From: Janthinobacterium sp. GW456P
Lineage (GTDB): Bacteria > Pseudomonadota > Gammaproteobacteria > Burkholderiales > Burkholderiaceae_D
Length of the DNA stretch: 64,000 nt
Direction: 5' to 3'
NCBI RefSeq assembly: GCF_002127655.1
Contig: NZ_NEHB01000029.1
Location: 26,470 to 90,469 of the forward strand
The notes beneath the pieces are model-generated. The model did not search any database. It worked only from the letters and a program-made list of their open reading frames with translations, and was not told the origin of the DNA. A program made the position numbers and the translations under genes. Below, one piece after another: positions 27,730 to 37,439 of this stretch. The first letter of the stretch is position 1; each line of letters opens with the position of its first letter.

Positions 27730-29190
27730 TCAATGCTGGCCGATCTTCATGATTTTCAGCGCGTTCGTGCCGCCGACCTTGCCCATAGGCTCGCCCCAGG
27801 TCAACACGACGGTATCGCCCTTGGCCACGACTTTATGTTCCAGTAGCAAGTCTTCCGCCTGCTGCAAGACCTTGTCGCGGTCGGTGCCGGACGTCAGTTC
27901 CAGGGTGCTGACGTTGCGGTACAGGGCGAGTTTACGGCGCGTGCCCACGCTCGGGGTCAGCGCGACGATGGGGATATCGATGTTGCAACGGCTCATCCAC
28001 AGGGCCGTGGAACCCGATTCCGTCAGGGTGGCGATGGCTTTCACGCGCAGGTGGTGGGCCGTAAACAGCGCGCCATAGGCGATCGACTGGTCGATGCGCG
28101 AGAACGTGGCATTGAGGAAATCGGCATCGAGCTTGCAGGTATCCCATTTTTCCGCGTCCAGGCAGATGGCGGCCATCGCTTCGACCGTTTCGATCGGGTA
28201 GCGGCCCGAGGCCGTTTCCGCCGAGGTCATGACGGCGTCCGTACCGTCGAGCACGGCATTGGCGACGTCGGACACTTCCGCGCGCGTCGGCACGGCGTTG
28301 ACGATCATCGACTCCATCATCTGCGTGGCCGTGATGGCCAATTTATTCGACGCGCGCGCCATCTTGATCATGCGCTTTTGCAGGGCCGGCACGGCCGCGT
28401 TGCCCACTTCGACGGCCAGGTCGCCGCGCGCCACCATGATGCCGTCGGAAGCATCGAGAATTTCCTGCAGGGCGGGAATGGCTTCCGCCCGTTCGATCTT
28501 GGCGATCATCATCGGCTTGTGGTCCCACGCTTCGCCTGCGATATTGGCCAACTGGCGCGCCATGACCATGTCGGTGGCGTTTTTCGGGAACGATACGGCC
28601 ACGTAATCGGCCTGGAAGCTCATCGCCGTTTTCACGTCTTCCATGTCTTTCGCCGTCAGCGCCGGCGCGGACAAGCCGCCGCCCTGGCGGTTGATACCCT
28701 TGTTGTTCGACAATTCGCCGCCGATCTTGACGGTCGTGTGGATTTCGCTGCCGACGACTTTATCGACCGTCAGGACGATGAGGCCGTCGTTCAGCAGCAG
28801 CACGTCGGCCGTGCGCAAGTCGCGCGGCAATTCCTTGTAGTCGAGGCCGCAGCGCTCGATATTGCCCAGCTCGCCGTTTTCGCCCCATTTCGCGTCGAGG
28901 ATGAAGGAAGCGCCGTTGACGAGGAAAATCTTGCCTTCTTCAAACTTGCCGACGCGGATTTTCGGACCTTGCAAGTCGGCCATGATGGCCACTTCGCGGC
29001 CGCACAGCGCTGCCGCTTCGCGCACCATGCGGGCACGGTCGATATGGTCTTGCGCCTTGCCATGCGAGAAGTTCAGGCGCACGACGTCGACGCCGGCCTT
29101 GAACATGCGGACCAGGGTATCGATATCGTTCGAAGCGGGGCCGATGGTGGAAACGATCTTGGTGGCGCGTTGCTGTACTTGCATGGTCAT
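27730..29190 (-). CDS. pyk: pyruvate kinase
   Basis: Converts phosphoenolpyruvate and ADP to pyruvate and ATP. 486 aa with TKIVSTIGPAS at the N-terminus, the substrate-loop region RLNFSHG, the active-site block MVARGDLAVEVG and the signature ITATQMMESM; the C-terminal domain ends KIMKIGQH. The start could be the first ATG (29190) or the one two codons later; the mRNA has no strong ribosome site. It lies 93 bp after GAPDH on the same strand with two hairpins between, and ends in a clear terminator, so it is probably the last gene of a glycolytic unit. Confidence 0.97.
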   Translation of the reverse strand: MTMQVQQRATKIVSTIGPASNDIDTLVRMFKAGVDVVRLNFSHGKAQDHIDRARMVREAAALCGREVAIMADLQGPKIRVGKFEEGKIFLVNGASFILDAKWGENGELGNIERCGLDYKELPRDLRTADVLLLNDGLIVLTVDKVVGSEIHTTVKIGGELSNNKGINRQGGGLSAPALTAKDMEDVKTAMSFQADYVAVSFPKNATDMVMARQLANIAGEAWDHKPMMIAKIERAEAIPALQEILDASDGIMVARGDLAVEVGNAAVPALQKRMIKMARASNKLAITATQMMESMIVNAVPTRAEVSDVANAVLDGTDAVMTSAETASGRYPIETVEAMAAICLDAEKWDTCKLDADFLNATFSRIDQSIAYGALFTAHHLRVKAIATLTESGSTALWMSRCNIDIPIVALTPSVGTRRKLALYRNVSTLELTSGTDRDKVLQQAEDLLLEHKVVAKGDTVVLTWGEPMGKVGGTNALKIMKIGQH

Positions 29191-29227
29191 GGTGTGCTGC
29201 TTTCTATAAGGTGCGTGCTACTACAAG

Positions 29228-29271
29228 GGCCGGCCTTGTGGGCCGGCCGTCCTGGTGCGCTGATCAGCGCA
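29228..29271. repeat. two adjacent hairpin palindromes between gap and pyk
   Basis: GGCCGGCC-TTGTG-GGCCGGCC (29228-29248) and the perfect 16-bp palindrome TGCGCTGATCAGCGCA (29256-29271). They lie just past the GAPDH stop on the minus strand. There is no T-run, so they may stabilise the gap mRNA end or act as a Rho-type pause rather than a full terminator. Confidence 0.6.
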
Positions 29272-29283
29272 GATACTGTGTGC

Positions 29284-30294
29284 TTACTTGGCCGCCATCA
29301 GGGCGACGGTCGTGTCGAGCATGCGGTTCGAGAAACCCCACTCATTGTCGTACCACGACGATACTTTCACGAGGCGGCCCGACACCTTGGTCAGGGTCGC
29401 ATCGAAGTTCGACGAAGCCGGGTTGTGGTTGAAATCGATGGAAACGAGCGGTTCCGTCTGGTACGTCAAAATACCTTTCAGCGCGCCTTCCGACGCCGCT
29501 TTCAGCAAGGCGTTGACTTCCTCGACGCTGGTATCGCGCTTGGCGATGAACGACAGGTCGACCAAGGAGACGTTGATCGTCGGCACGCGGATGGCGAAAC
29601 CATCGAGCTTGCCATTGAGTTCCGGCAAGACCAGGCCCACAGCGGCAGCCGCGCCCGTCTTGGTGGGGATCATCGAATGCGTGGCCGAGCGGGCGCGGCG
29701 CAGGTCTTCATGCATCACGTCGGACAATACCTGGTCGTTCGTGTAGGCGTGCACGGTGGTCATCAAGCCCGATTCGATGCCGATGGCGTCGTTGAGCGGT
29801 TTCACCAGCGGCGCCAGGCAATTCGTCGTGCACGAGGCATTCGAAATCACGGTGTCCGATGCCTTCAAGACATGCTGGTTGACGCCGAACACGATGGTGG
29901 CGTCCACGTCCTTGCCGCCCGGCGCGGAAATGATGACTTTCTTTGCCCCGCCCTTCAGGTGGGCCGAGGCTTTTTCCTTGGTGGTGAAGAAACCCGTGCA
30001 TTCGAGCACGACGTCCACGCCCAGTTCGCCCCACGGAATCAGGGCCGGGTCGCGCTGCGCGAAGACGCGGATGCGGTCGCCGTTGACGAGCATGTTCTCG
30101 CCATCGATGGTGACGACGCCGGGAAACTTGCCGTGCACCGTGTCGTAGCGCGTCAAATGCGCATTCGACTTGGCGTCGCCCAGGTCGTTGATGGCGACGA
30201 TCTCGATATCCTGCCGCTTGCCGCCTTCATAGAATGCGCGCAACACATTGCGGCCGATGCGGCCATAGCCGTTGATGGCAACTTTGATGGTCAT
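29284..30294 (-). CDS. gapA: glyceraldehyde-3-phosphate dehydrogenase
   Basis: 336 aa, NAD-linked glycolytic enzyme. The N-terminus [20 protein letters not shown] gives the Rossmann fold. The catalytic cysteine lies in [12 protein letters not shown], and the late signature [12 protein letters not shown] is intact. The open frame reaches 30333, but the ATG at 30294 is preceded by GAGGAGA and gives the family start. It is followed by pyruvate kinase on the same strand; PEP carboxylase is upstream. The 166-bp leader contains an 18-bp perfect palindrome. Confidence 0.98.
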   Translation of the reverse strand: MTIKVAINGYGRIGRNVLRAFYEGGKRQDIEIVAINDLGDAKSNAHLTRYDTVHGKFPGVVTIDGENMLVNGDRIRVFAQRDPALIPWGELGVDVVLECTGFFTTKEKASAHLKGGAKKVIISAPGGKDVDATIVFGVNQHVLKASDTVISNASCTTNCLAPLVKPLNDAIGIESGLMTTVHAYTNDQVLSDVMHEDLRRARSATHSMIPTKTGAAAAVGLVLPELNGKLDGFAIRVPTINVSLVDLSFIAKRDTSVEEVNALLKAASEGALKGILTYQTEPLVSIDFNHNPASSNFDATLTKVSGRLVKVSSWYDNEWGFSNRMLDTTVALMAAK

Positions 30295-30389
30295 GCTGTC
30301 TCCTCGAATTTGTTTAAATGATTCACCTGACACTTACAGCGCCGAACAAAACCGTAGCGAGCGGAAGGGAGTTGTGGCTGAGAAGCGGA

Positions 30390-30407
30390 ACTGTGCTATA
30401 GCACAGT
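30390..30407. repeat. perfect 18-bp palindrome upstream of gapA
   Basis: ACTGTGCTATAGCACAGT, arms of nine bases with no spacer, about 100 bp before the gapA start and 53 bp past the ppc stop. It contains a TGCTATAG that could also be an extended -10 on the gapA strand. Either a dimeric repressor site or a promoter element is possible. Confidence 0.55.
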
Positions 30408-30459
30408 GAGCATCGCAGGCCGCAAATCACGACGCGCAGTAGGTTTGGTTCGGTGCCAT

Positions 30460-33213
30460 CTAACCGCTATTGCGCAACCCCGCCGCGATCCCGTTGATCG
30501 ACAAATGGATGCCCGTGCGCGCCGCCGCATCCTGCTTACCCTCGCGGAAGCGTTTCAACAGCTCCACCTGCACATGGTTGAGCGGATCGATGTAGGGGAA
30601 ACGATTGCGTATCGAGCGCTGCATCAGCGGGTTGGCCTGCTGCAACTCTTCCTGGCCCGTGATCAGCTTCAGGGCATCCAAAGTGGCCGCATATTCGGCG
30701 CGGATGCGGGTAAAGATGGCGTCGCGCAAGGCCTTGTCCTTGACCAATTCCGCATACTTGCCGGCGATGGCGATGTCGCTCTTGGCCAGCACCATATCCA
30801 TGTTCGACAGCAGGGACGTGAAGAAGGGCCAGTCCGTGTACATGCCGCGCAGCACGTCCGCGCCATCGGCCGGATGGGCGGCCAGGTAGGCTTGCACGGC
30901 GGAACCGAAACCGAACCAGCCCGGCAGCATCAAGCGGCATTGCGCCCAGCTCAAGACCCAGGGAATCGCGCGCAAATCCTCGATCGAGGTCGATTTCTTG
31001 CGCGAGGCGGGACGGCTGCCGATATTCAGGGCGGCGATTTCCGCGATCACCGTCGATTCCCAGAAATACTGTTCGAAGCCCTCGGTGCCATACACGAGGT
31101 CACGGTAGGCGTTCAGGGCCGTGCCGGACAGCTCTTCCATCGCGGCCAGGTGGCCCGCGCCGGCCGACGCTTTCGGTTGCAGCTGCGCCTGCGGCAGCAG
31201 GGTCGACTGGATGGTGGCGGCCACCAGCACTTCCAGGTTGCGGCGCCCCACTTCCGGGTTCGCATATTTGGCCGTGATGACCTCGCCCTGCTCCGTCAGC
31301 CGGATCTGGCCCTGCACGGCGCCGGCCGGCTGGGCCAGGATGGCTTCGTAGCTGGGTCCGCCGCCACGGCCCACGGAACCGCCACGGCCGTGGAACAAAC
31401 GCAGCTTGACTTGATACTCCTTGAAGACCGTCACCAGCTCGATCTCGGCCTTGTAGAGTTCCCAGCCCGAGGTCAAAAAGCCGCCGTCCTTGTTGCTGTC
31501 GGAATAACCGAGCATGACTTCCTGCTGGTCCGCGCGCGAAGCGAGCAAGCCCCGGTAGAACGGCAAGCCGAAGGCGCGCGCCATGATGGCGGGGCCGGCA
31601 CGCAAGTCGTCGATGGTTTCGAACAGGGGAATGATATTGACGTCGACTTCGCGGCTGTCCTGGCGCAGCAAGCCCACTTCTTTCAGCAGCAAGGCCACTT
31701 CCAGCAAGTCGGACACGCTGGCCGCCTTCGAGATGATGCAGTTCGGTACCGATTCACGGCCGTACTTGACGTGGGCTTCGCGCACGGCACGGAAGATGTC
31801 GAGTTCGGACGTGGTTACGTCCGAGTACTGCGCATACGGCGACGTCAGCAGGCGTGGCGATTCCAGCTCGGCCAGCAGCAAGCTGATGCGCTGCTCTTCA
31901 TCGAGGTTCAGGTAGACCAGGCCCGGCTGGGCGCCGGCGAACAGTTCGCCCACGACGCGCTCGTGCACGTCGGAATTCTGGCGCAGATCGAGCGGCGCCA
32001 GCGAAAAGCCGAACACCTTGACGGCCCGGCGCAGCTGGCGCAGGCGGCCACGCGCCAGCGCGCGCAAGCCATTGCTGATGAGCGAATGCTGGACCACGTC
32101 CAGGTCGGCCAGCAATTCGGCGGCGGAAGAGTAAGCCTGCACGCCGTCGGCCGGCTTGCCCTTGCCCGACAACGTGCAGCGCGTGGCATCGAGGCGCGCA
32201 TGGATGCCATGCAGGGCGCGGCGGTACGGCTCGTCAACGCGGTGTGGCGAGGCATCGGCCGAGCGCTCGGCCAGCGCGCGCAGCGGCTCGCTGCAGGCGT
32301 TCAGGATTTGCGCCAGCGACAGTTGCGAAGCGAGCTTGCGCAATTCGCCGAGGTAAAAATCGAGCACCTTGTCGGCCTGCGTCTGCAGGGTGCTGCGCAG
32401 GATGTCGGCCGTGACAAACGGGTTGCCGTCGCGGTCGCCGCCTATCCAGCTGCCGACCTTCATAAAATTGGGCAATTCCGCATCTTCCCAGCGGGCATCG
32501 CGCTGGGCCAGCATCGTTTCCAGCGAAGAATACAATTTCGGTAGTTCGCGCAAGATCGTGTGGTCGTAGAACGACAGGCCATTGGCCACTTCGTCCATGA
32601 CGGACAGTTTGCTCGTGCGCAACAGGCGCGTTTGCCACAGGGTGACGATGCCGCGGCCCAGCGCTTCCTCGTTCTGTTCCGCCTCTTCCGGCGTCATTTG
32701 CACGCGGTCGCGCTCGCTCAACAGGCGTGCGATGGCCATCTGGCAATTCTGGATGCTCTTGCGCTGCACTTCCGTCGGATGCGCCGTGAAGACGGGGCTG
32801 ACGAAAGCATCTTCAAAAAACGTTTCCAGCGCATCGGCATGGCCCGCCTCAAACACATTGCCGACGGCATGGCTGAGGCTACCCTGGCGCGGCGGCGAAC
32901 CGGCGATCAAATGGGCACGCGTGCGGCGGATATGGTGTTGGTCTTCCGCAATATTGGCCAGCAGCGAGAAATAACTGAAGGCGCGCGTCAATTGCGTGGT
33001 TTCTTCCTGCGACAGCGCCTGCAGCGCGGCCGACAGCTGCGCGCGCGCCGCTTCATCATTGTCGCGACGGAAACGGATGGCGAGCTGGCGCACATGTTCG
33101 ATGCGCTCGAAGGCGGGATCGCCCAGGTGGTTGCGGATGGCGTCGCCCAGCAGACGGCCCAGCTGGCGGATATCGCTGCTCAGCAGCTCGTCTTTCACTT
33201 CATTCATTTGCAT
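30460..33213 (-). CDS. ppc: phosphoenolpyruvate carboxylase
   Basis: Carboxylates PEP to oxaloacetate, the main anaplerotic step. 917 aa. The catalytic His lies in FTAHPTEVQRKS. The second signature is VMLGYSDSNKDGGFLTSGWELYKA, then the catalytic loop LFHGRGGSVGRGGG; the C-terminus AAGLRNSG is the substituted QNTG tail. The start at 33213 follows AGGAAA; the longer frame to 33294 is not supported. Together with pyk and gapA nearby it forms a central-carbon cluster. Its upstream region contains an FNR-type box and nsrR diverges from it. Confidence 0.98.
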   Translation of the reverse strand: MQMNEVKDELLSSDIRQLGRLLGDAIRNHLGDPAFERIEHVRQLAIRFRRDNDEAARAQLSAALQALSQEETTQLTRAFSYFSLLANIAEDQHHIRRTRAHLIAGSPPRQGSLSHAVGNVFEAGHADALETFFEDAFVSPVFTAHPTEVQRKSIQNCQMAIARLLSERDRVQMTPEEAEQNEEALGRGIVTLWQTRLLRTSKLSVMDEVANGLSFYDHTILRELPKLYSSLETMLAQRDARWEDAELPNFMKVGSWIGGDRDGNPFVTADILRSTLQTQADKVLDFYLGELRKLASQLSLAQILNACSEPLRALAERSADASPHRVDEPYRRALHGIHARLDATRCTLSGKGKPADGVQAYSSAAELLADLDVVQHSLISNGLRALARGRLRQLRRAVKVFGFSLAPLDLRQNSDVHERVVGELFAGAQPGLVYLNLDEEQRISLLLAELESPRLLTSPYAQYSDVTTSELDIFRAVREAHVKYGRESVPNCIISKAASVSDLLEVALLLKEVGLLRQDSREVDVNIIPLFETIDDLRAGPAIMARAFGLPFYRGLLASRADQQEVMLGYSDSNKDGGFLTSGWELYKAEIELVTVFKEYQVKLRLFHGRGGSVGRGGGPSYEAILAQPAGAVQGQIRLTEQGEVITAKYANPEVGRRNLEVLVAATIQSTLLPQAQLQPKASAGAGHLAAMEELSGTALNAYRDLVYGTEGFEQYFWESTVIAEIAALNIGSRPASRKKSTSIEDLRAIPWVLSWAQCRLMLPGWFGFGSAVQAYLAAHPADGADVLRGMYTDWPFFTSLLSNMDMVLAKSDIAIAGKYAELVKDKALRDAIFTRIRAEYAATLDALKLITGQEELQQANPLMQRSIRNRFPYIDPLNHVQVELLKRFREGKQDAAARTGIHLSINGIAAGLRNSG

Positions 33214-33336
33214 GGTATGTATTTCCTGGAGCGGCCACGGCGGCACCGCACAGATTGCGTAGTACGCGCTCCCCGGCCGGGAAACGCCCATCATCCGATT
33301 TTTGTAGTAAATTTACCTTATCGCTTCACCACCCTC

Positions 33337-33350
33337 TTGATTTTCATCAA
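33337..33350. promoter_or_regulatory. FNR/ANR-type box
   Basis: TTGATTTTCATCAA matches the FNR consensus TTGAT-N4-ATCAA exactly. It is about 124 bp before ppc and 220 bp before nsrR, so oxygen-dependent control of either gene is possible. Confidence 0.65.
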
Positions 33351-33534
33351 TAAAATCCATGCTCAAAGGCCCATCAGGGGCTTGCGAGCTATTTAGCTGG
33401 GCAACAATATGAAAATTTACTACGCATTTAAGCGAAAGGCAATCAACTTTTGTCTTTCGAGGATGAAAAGTGACGGCGCCACACACATCGCGGTGGCGGC
33501 GAATACGCGCTCTCCTGTATGCTGGAGGCTGAAC

Positions 33535-33554
33535 AAGGATGTAATCCACATCTT
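33535..33554. promoter_or_regulatory. candidate NsrR operator at nsrR
   Basis: AAGGATGT-AATC-CACATCTT is an imperfect inverted repeat whose right arm ACATCTT matches the NsrR half-site. It ends 14 bases before the nsrR start codon, consistent with autorepression. Confidence 0.6.
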
Positions 33555-33568
33555 TATGAACGAAGCCC

Positions 33569-34024
33569 ATGCGACTGACTGCCTATACCGACTACACCCT
33601 GCGCACCCTGATGTACCTTGGCGTGCACCGCGACCGCCTCGTGACCATCCAGGATATCGCCGACCTGCACGCGATCTCGAAGAATCACCTGATGAAGGTG
33701 GTGCACCAGCTGGGCCTGTCCGGCATCGTGGAAACCGTGCGCGGACGTAACGGCGGCCTGCGCCTGGCCCGCGACCCGGCCGAGATCAATATCGGCACGG
33801 TCGTGCGCGAGACGGAAAGCGATTTCTTCATGGCGGAATGTTTTAACAAGGAAAATAATACCTGCCCGCTGACGCCCGATTGCCTGCTGAAGGCCAAGCT
33901 GGGCCAGGCCACGGCCGCCTTCCTGGCCGTGCTCGACACGGTGACCCTGGCATCGATACTCGAAGCGACGCCGGGCGCGCCGGCGCCGGCGGCCGGCGTG
34001 ATTCCCCTGCACGTGGCCAGGTAA
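33569..34024 (+). CDS. nsrR: Rrf2-family nitric-oxide-sensing repressor NsrR
   Basis: 151 aa. The winged HTH at the N-terminus has DYTLRTLMYLG, ADLHAISKNHLMKVVHQL and the wing VRGRNGGLRLA. Three cysteines spaced as C-x7-C-x5-C in ECFNKENNTCPLTPDC bind the [Fe-S] cluster that NO destroys. The ATG at 33569 gives the standard MRLTxYTDY start; an upstream in-frame choice is absent. Predicted targets in the window are itself and the hemerythrin-hmp operon, both carrying matching operators. The short Ala-Pro-rich tail after residue 130 is probably disordered. Confidence 0.93.
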   Translation: MRLTAYTDYTLRTLMYLGVHRDRLVTIQDIADLHAISKNHLMKVVHQLGLSGIVETVRGRNGGLRLARDPAEINIGTVVRETESDFFMAECFNKENNTCPLTPDCLLKAKLGQATAAFLAVLDTVTLASILEATPGAPAPAAGVIPLHVAR

Positions 34025-34049
34025 GCGCCTTCCACTGTGCGCTAAAACG

Positions 34050-34077
34050 ACAATGCCCGGCGAACCGGGCATTGTTT
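34050..34077. terminator. bidirectional terminator between nsrR and actP
   Basis: Eleven-base stem ACAATGCCCGG / CCGGGCATTGT with a CGAA tetraloop. TTT follows on the plus strand and, after a short gap, TTTT on the minus strand. It serves the convergent ends of nsrR and the acetate permease gene. Confidence 0.75.
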
Positions 34078-34099
34078 CCTGCGGTAAGTACCTACAACA

Positions 34100-35794
34100 T
34101 CAATGCGCGCTGGCGCCTGCCGCGCCGATGCCCGTTTCCGAACGCATTTGCTGCGCTTCGTAGCCGGCGCGGTCGATGCGCGCGCGCGGGCTCTTGTCGA
34201 GCACCGAGAACAGCCAGATGCCGACAAAACCTGCCGTCATCGAGAACAGCGCCGGCGAGGCGTACGGGAACAGCGCTTCGCCATGACCGAGCACGTCGAC
34301 CCACACGGACTTCGACACCACCGTCAGCGCGACGGCCGTGATCAAGCCCAGGAAGCCGCCGATGGTGGCGCCCCGCGTGGTGCAATCCTTCCACAGCACC
34401 GACATGAACAGCACGGGGAAGTTGGCCGAGGCGGCAATGGCAAAAGCCAGCGAGACCATGAAGGCGATGTTCTGCTTTTCAAAGGCAATGCCCAGCACCA
34501 CGGCGATAATGCCCAGCACGATGGTCGTCACGCGCGACACCTTCAATTCGTTGGCGCCCGTGGCCTTGCCCTTCTTGATGACGGTGGCATACAGGTCGTG
34601 CGAGACGGCCGAGGCGCCCGACAGGGTCAGGCCCGCCACGACGGCCAGGATGGTGGCGAAGGCGACCGCCGACATGAAGCCGAGGAAGACGTTGCCGCCC
34701 ACGGCCTTGGCCAGGTGCACGGCCGCCATGTTGTTACCGCCCAGCAGCTTGCCGGCGGCATCCTTGAACTCGGGATTGGTGCTGACCAGCACGATGGCGC
34801 CAAAGCCGATGATGAAGGTCAAAATGTAGAAATAGGCGATCCAGGTGGTGGCCCAGAACACGGACTTGCGCGCTTCCTTGGCGCTCGGCACCGTGAAGAA
34901 ACGCATCAGGATGTGCGGCAGGCCGGCCGTGCCGAACATCAGCGCCATGCCGAAGGAGATGGCCGAGACCGGGTCCTTGATGAAGGAACCGGGACCCATG
35001 ATGGCTTCCTTGGTGGCATGCACGTCGACCGACTTGGCGAACAGCGCTTCCGGGCTGAAGTTGAACTGCGCCAGCACGGCCACGGCCATGAAGGTGGCGC
35101 CGCCCAGCAGCATCACGGCCTTGATGATCTGCACCCAGGTGGTGGCCGTCATGCCGCCGAACAGCACGTAAATCATCATCAGGGTACCGACCAGCACGAC
35201 GGCGATCCAGTATTCGAGGCCGAACAGCAGCTTGATCAGCTGGCCCGCGCCCACCATCTGCGCGATCAGGTAGAAGGCCACCACGACGAGGGTGCCGGAG
35301 GCCGAGAAAATGCGGATCGGCGCCTGCTTGAAGCGGTAGGCGGCCACGTCGGCAAAAGTAAAACGGCCCAGGTTGCGCAGGCGTTCGGCCATCAAAAAGG
35401 TGATGACGGGCCAGCCGACGAGAAAGCCGATGGCGTAGATCAGGCCATCATAGCCATTCAAAAAGACGGCGGCGGAAATGCCGAGGAACGAGGCGGCCGA
35501 CATATAGTCGCCCGCGATCGCCAGGCCATTCTGGAAGCCCGTGATGCCGCCGCCGGCCGTGTAGAAATCGGAGGCCGACTTGGTCTTCTTGGCGGCCCAC
35601 TTGGTGACGAACAGGGTAAAGACGACGAAGACGGCGAACATGATGATGGCCGTCCAGTTGGTCGGCTGCTTGACGGCCTGGCCCAGGTCGGCGCCGGCCG
35701 CGAACACGGCATTGCTGGCACCCAGCAAGGCCAGCGCGCTCAGGCCGGAGCCAAGGCAAAACATGCCGCGCCGCGCATGCTTGGCGGCGCTCAT
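34100..35794 (-). CDS. actP: cation/acetate symporter
   Basis: 564 aa sodium:solute symporter with an N-terminal signal-like helix and about 13 further membrane segments. Typical motifs are [30 protein letters not shown] and [17 protein letters not shown]. It imports acetate and related short acids with Na+. It overlaps the DUF485 gene upstream by four bases, the usual YjcH-ActP pair. It converges on nsrR across a shared terminator. Substrate is by family and gene pairing. Confidence 0.93.
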   Translation of the reverse strand: MSAAKHARRGMFCLGSGLSALALLGASNAVFAAGADLGQAVKQPTNWTAIIMFAVFVVFTLFVTKWAAKKTKSASDFYTAGGGITGFQNGLAIAGDYMSAASFLGISAAVFLNGYDGLIYAIGFLVGWPVITFLMAERLRNLGRFTFADVAAYRFKQAPIRIFSASGTLVVVAFYLIAQMVGAGQLIKLLFGLEYWIAVVLVGTLMMIYVLFGGMTATTWVQIIKAVMLLGGATFMAVAVLAQFNFSPEALFAKSVDVHATKEAIMGPGSFIKDPVSAISFGMALMFGTAGLPHILMRFFTVPSAKEARKSVFWATTWIAYFYILTFIIGFGAIVLVSTNPEFKDAAGKLLGGNNMAAVHLAKAVGGNVFLGFMSAVAFATILAVVAGLTLSGASAVSHDLYATVIKKGKATGANELKVSRVTTIVLGIIAVVLGIAFEKQNIAFMVSLAFAIAASANFPVLFMSVLWKDCTTRGATIGGFLGLITAVALTVVSKSVWVDVLGHGEALFPYASPALFSMTAGFVGIWLFSVLDKSPRARIDRAGYEAQQMRSETGIGAAGASAH

Positions 35795-36099
35795 GCCTGC
35801 ACCCGTGCCTGGATGGCGCTGGTCAGGTCGTCGAATTGCTTGTTGGCGCGGCGCACGTAGATGCCCGTGATCACCACGGTAAACACGATGACGAACAGGC
35901 CGATCGGCATGCCCCAGGTCATCACGCCCGCGCCCGTTTTAGCGGCCAGAAATTCCTTGTCGAACGCGATCAGCAAGATGTAGCCGTAATACACCAGCAT
36001 CATCAGGCCCGTCAGGGCCCAGCCGAAGCGGGAGCGTACCTTGACCAGCTGATGGTAGCTGGGGTCGCGCTTGATTTGTTGCACCAGATCGTCATGCAT
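35791..36099 (-). CDS. yjcH: DUF485 inner-membrane protein
   Basis: 102 aa with two membrane helices (about residues 28-47 and 64-86) and a start [27 protein letters not shown] that matches DUF485 proteins, including the RSRFGW motif. The stop overlaps the actP start by four bases (ATGA). DUF485 partners are always found next to acetate-type symporters, but their molecular role is unknown. The upstream gene is hmp, 127 bp away. Confidence 0.9.
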   Translation of the reverse strand: MHDDLVQQIKRDPSYHQLVKVRSRFGWALTGLMMLVYYGYILLIAFDKEFLAAKTGAGVMTWGMPIGLFVIVFTVVITGIYVRRANKQFDDLTSAIQARVQA

Positions 36100-36226
36100 G
36101 TGTTGCCTCCGTTATGTAAAAACCTGCTCTTTTCTTGTCGAGCTTGCATTCACAATACGGCGCGAGGCTTACCCGCCCCTTACGGCGGCGGTTTTTTCTC
36201 GCTGGGGCAACACCAGACAGGCAAGA

Positions 36227-37408
36227 TCAGTTCAATGCGGCAGCCGGTCCGAAGAATTCATGGTGCGTCTGCCGTTCCGGCACGCCCAGCTCGCGCAGGT
36301 ATTGCTTGACTGCCCGCATGAACGGCTGGGGTCCCAGGAAATACGCATCGATGTCGCGCGAGGCGGGCAGCCAGCTGTTCAACTGCTCTTTATTGAGCAA
36401 ACCGACGGCGTCCGGGGCGTCCTGTTCGCCGCCATGTTCCGCATAGCAGTAATAGCGTTTCAATTGCGGATGCCGCGCGGCCAGTTCATCGATCTGCGCG
36501 CGGAACGCATGCACGCAGTGGTTGCGCGCCGCGTGGATGAAATGCACGGGGCGCTTGCCGCGCAGGGCCGCCGTCAGCATGGCCAGGGTCGGCGTGATCC
36601 CCACGCCGCCGCTGATCAGCACCAGCGGCTTGTCACCATCGGTCAGCACGAAGTCGCCCGAGGGCGGCGTCAGCTGGACTGTATCGCCCGCCTGCACGTG
36701 ATCGTGGAAGAAATTCGACACCTTGCCGCCCTCTTCGCGCTTGACGCTGATGCGGTAGGTCTGGCCATTGCTGGCGGCCGACAAGGAGTACTGGCGGCGC
36801 ATGGGCACGCCATCGACCGTGGCGACCACGCCGATGTACTGGCCCGGCGCGAAATCGAGCACGGGCTGGCCGTCGGCGGGCGCCAGCAAAAAGGACGTGA
36901 TCTCGCCGCTTTCCGCCGTCTTGCTGCGCACCAGAAAATCGCGTGCGCCGCTCCAGCCGCCCGGCGCGGCCGCTTGCGCCTTGTAGATGCGCCCTTCCTC
37001 GCCGGCCAGGATGTCGGCCAGCTGGCCGTAGGCCGCGCCCCAGGCGTCGATGACGGCGTCGCTGGCCACCTCTTCGCCCAGCACTTCGCGGATCGCCTGC
37101 AGCAGGCTGGCGCCCACCAGCGGATAGTGCTCGGCACGGATCTGCAGGGCCACGTGCTTGTTGACGATGGTGGCCACCAGGTCGCCCAGGGCGGCAAGCT
37201 GGTCGATATGTTTGGCATACATCAGCACGCCATTGGCCAGCGCGCGCTGCTGGTCGCCGCTGTGTTGATGTGCCTGGTTAAAGTACGGCAGCACTTCGGG
37301 ATGGTCGCGGAACAGGTTCTTGTAGAAATGGCGCGTCAGCGCTTCGCCGCCCTGCTCGAGGATGGGGACGGTGGCCGTGATGATGGCGCGTTGTTCTTGG
37401 GTCAGCAT
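36227..37408 (-). CDS. hmp: flavohaemoglobin (nitric oxide dioxygenase)
   Basis: 393 aa, detoxifies NO to nitrate with O2 and NADPH. The globin domain (1-140) has the B10 tyrosine in LTRHFYKNLF and the proximal histidine in IVNKHVALQIRAEHY. The FAD domain follows with the motif RRQYSLSAA, and the NAD-binding domain has LISGGVGITPTLAML and the C-terminal HHEFFGP. The start at 37408 is preceded by AGGAG. It lies 31 bp after a hemerythrin-domain gene in one operon under a promoter covered by an NsrR box. Confidence 0.98.
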   Translation of the reverse strand: MLTQEQRAIITATVPILEQGGEALTRHFYKNLFRDHPEVLPYFNQAHQHSGDQQRALANGVLMYAKHIDQLAALGDLVATIVNKHVALQIRAEHYPLVGASLLQAIREVLGEEVASDAVIDAWGAAYGQLADILAGEEGRIYKAQAAAPGGWSGARDFLVRSKTAESGEITSFLLAPADGQPVLDFAPGQYIGVVATVDGVPMRRQYSLSAASNGQTYRISVKREEGGKVSNFFHDHVQAGDTVQLTPPSGDFVLTDGDKPLVLISGGVGITPTLAMLTAALRGKRPVHFIHAARNHCVHAFRAQIDELAARHPQLKRYYCYAEHGGEQDAPDAVGLLNKEQLNSWLPASRDIDAYFLGPQPFMRAVKQYLRELGVPERQTHHEFFGPAAALN

Positions 37409-37439
37409 GTAAAACTCCTGTATCTATTAGTAGGCGGTC

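Larger units (their letters stand above)
33214..33568. other. divergent regulatory region between ppc and nsrR
   Basis: 355 bp, clearly more AT-rich than flanking DNA and with no gene I can support. It holds a perfect FNR-type box (33337-33350) and a candidate NsrR operator just before nsrR (33535-33554). Promoters for both genes must lie here; I cannot assign either hexamer pair with confidence. Confidence 0.7.

Noticed and set aside
28051..30321. 756-aa plus-strand open frame
   Set aside because: Antisense to pyruvate kinase and GAPDH.
30460..33294. Extended start of PEP carboxylase at 33294
   Set aside because: The extra 27 residues have no homology to the family start; the ATG at 33213 has a ribosome site and gives the expected N-terminus.
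36173..36197. Hairpin CCGCC/GGCGG followed by TTTTTT on the plus strand
   Set aside because: Terminator-like, but no plus-strand gene ends here and the stem is only five bases; an unseen small RNA cannot be supported.
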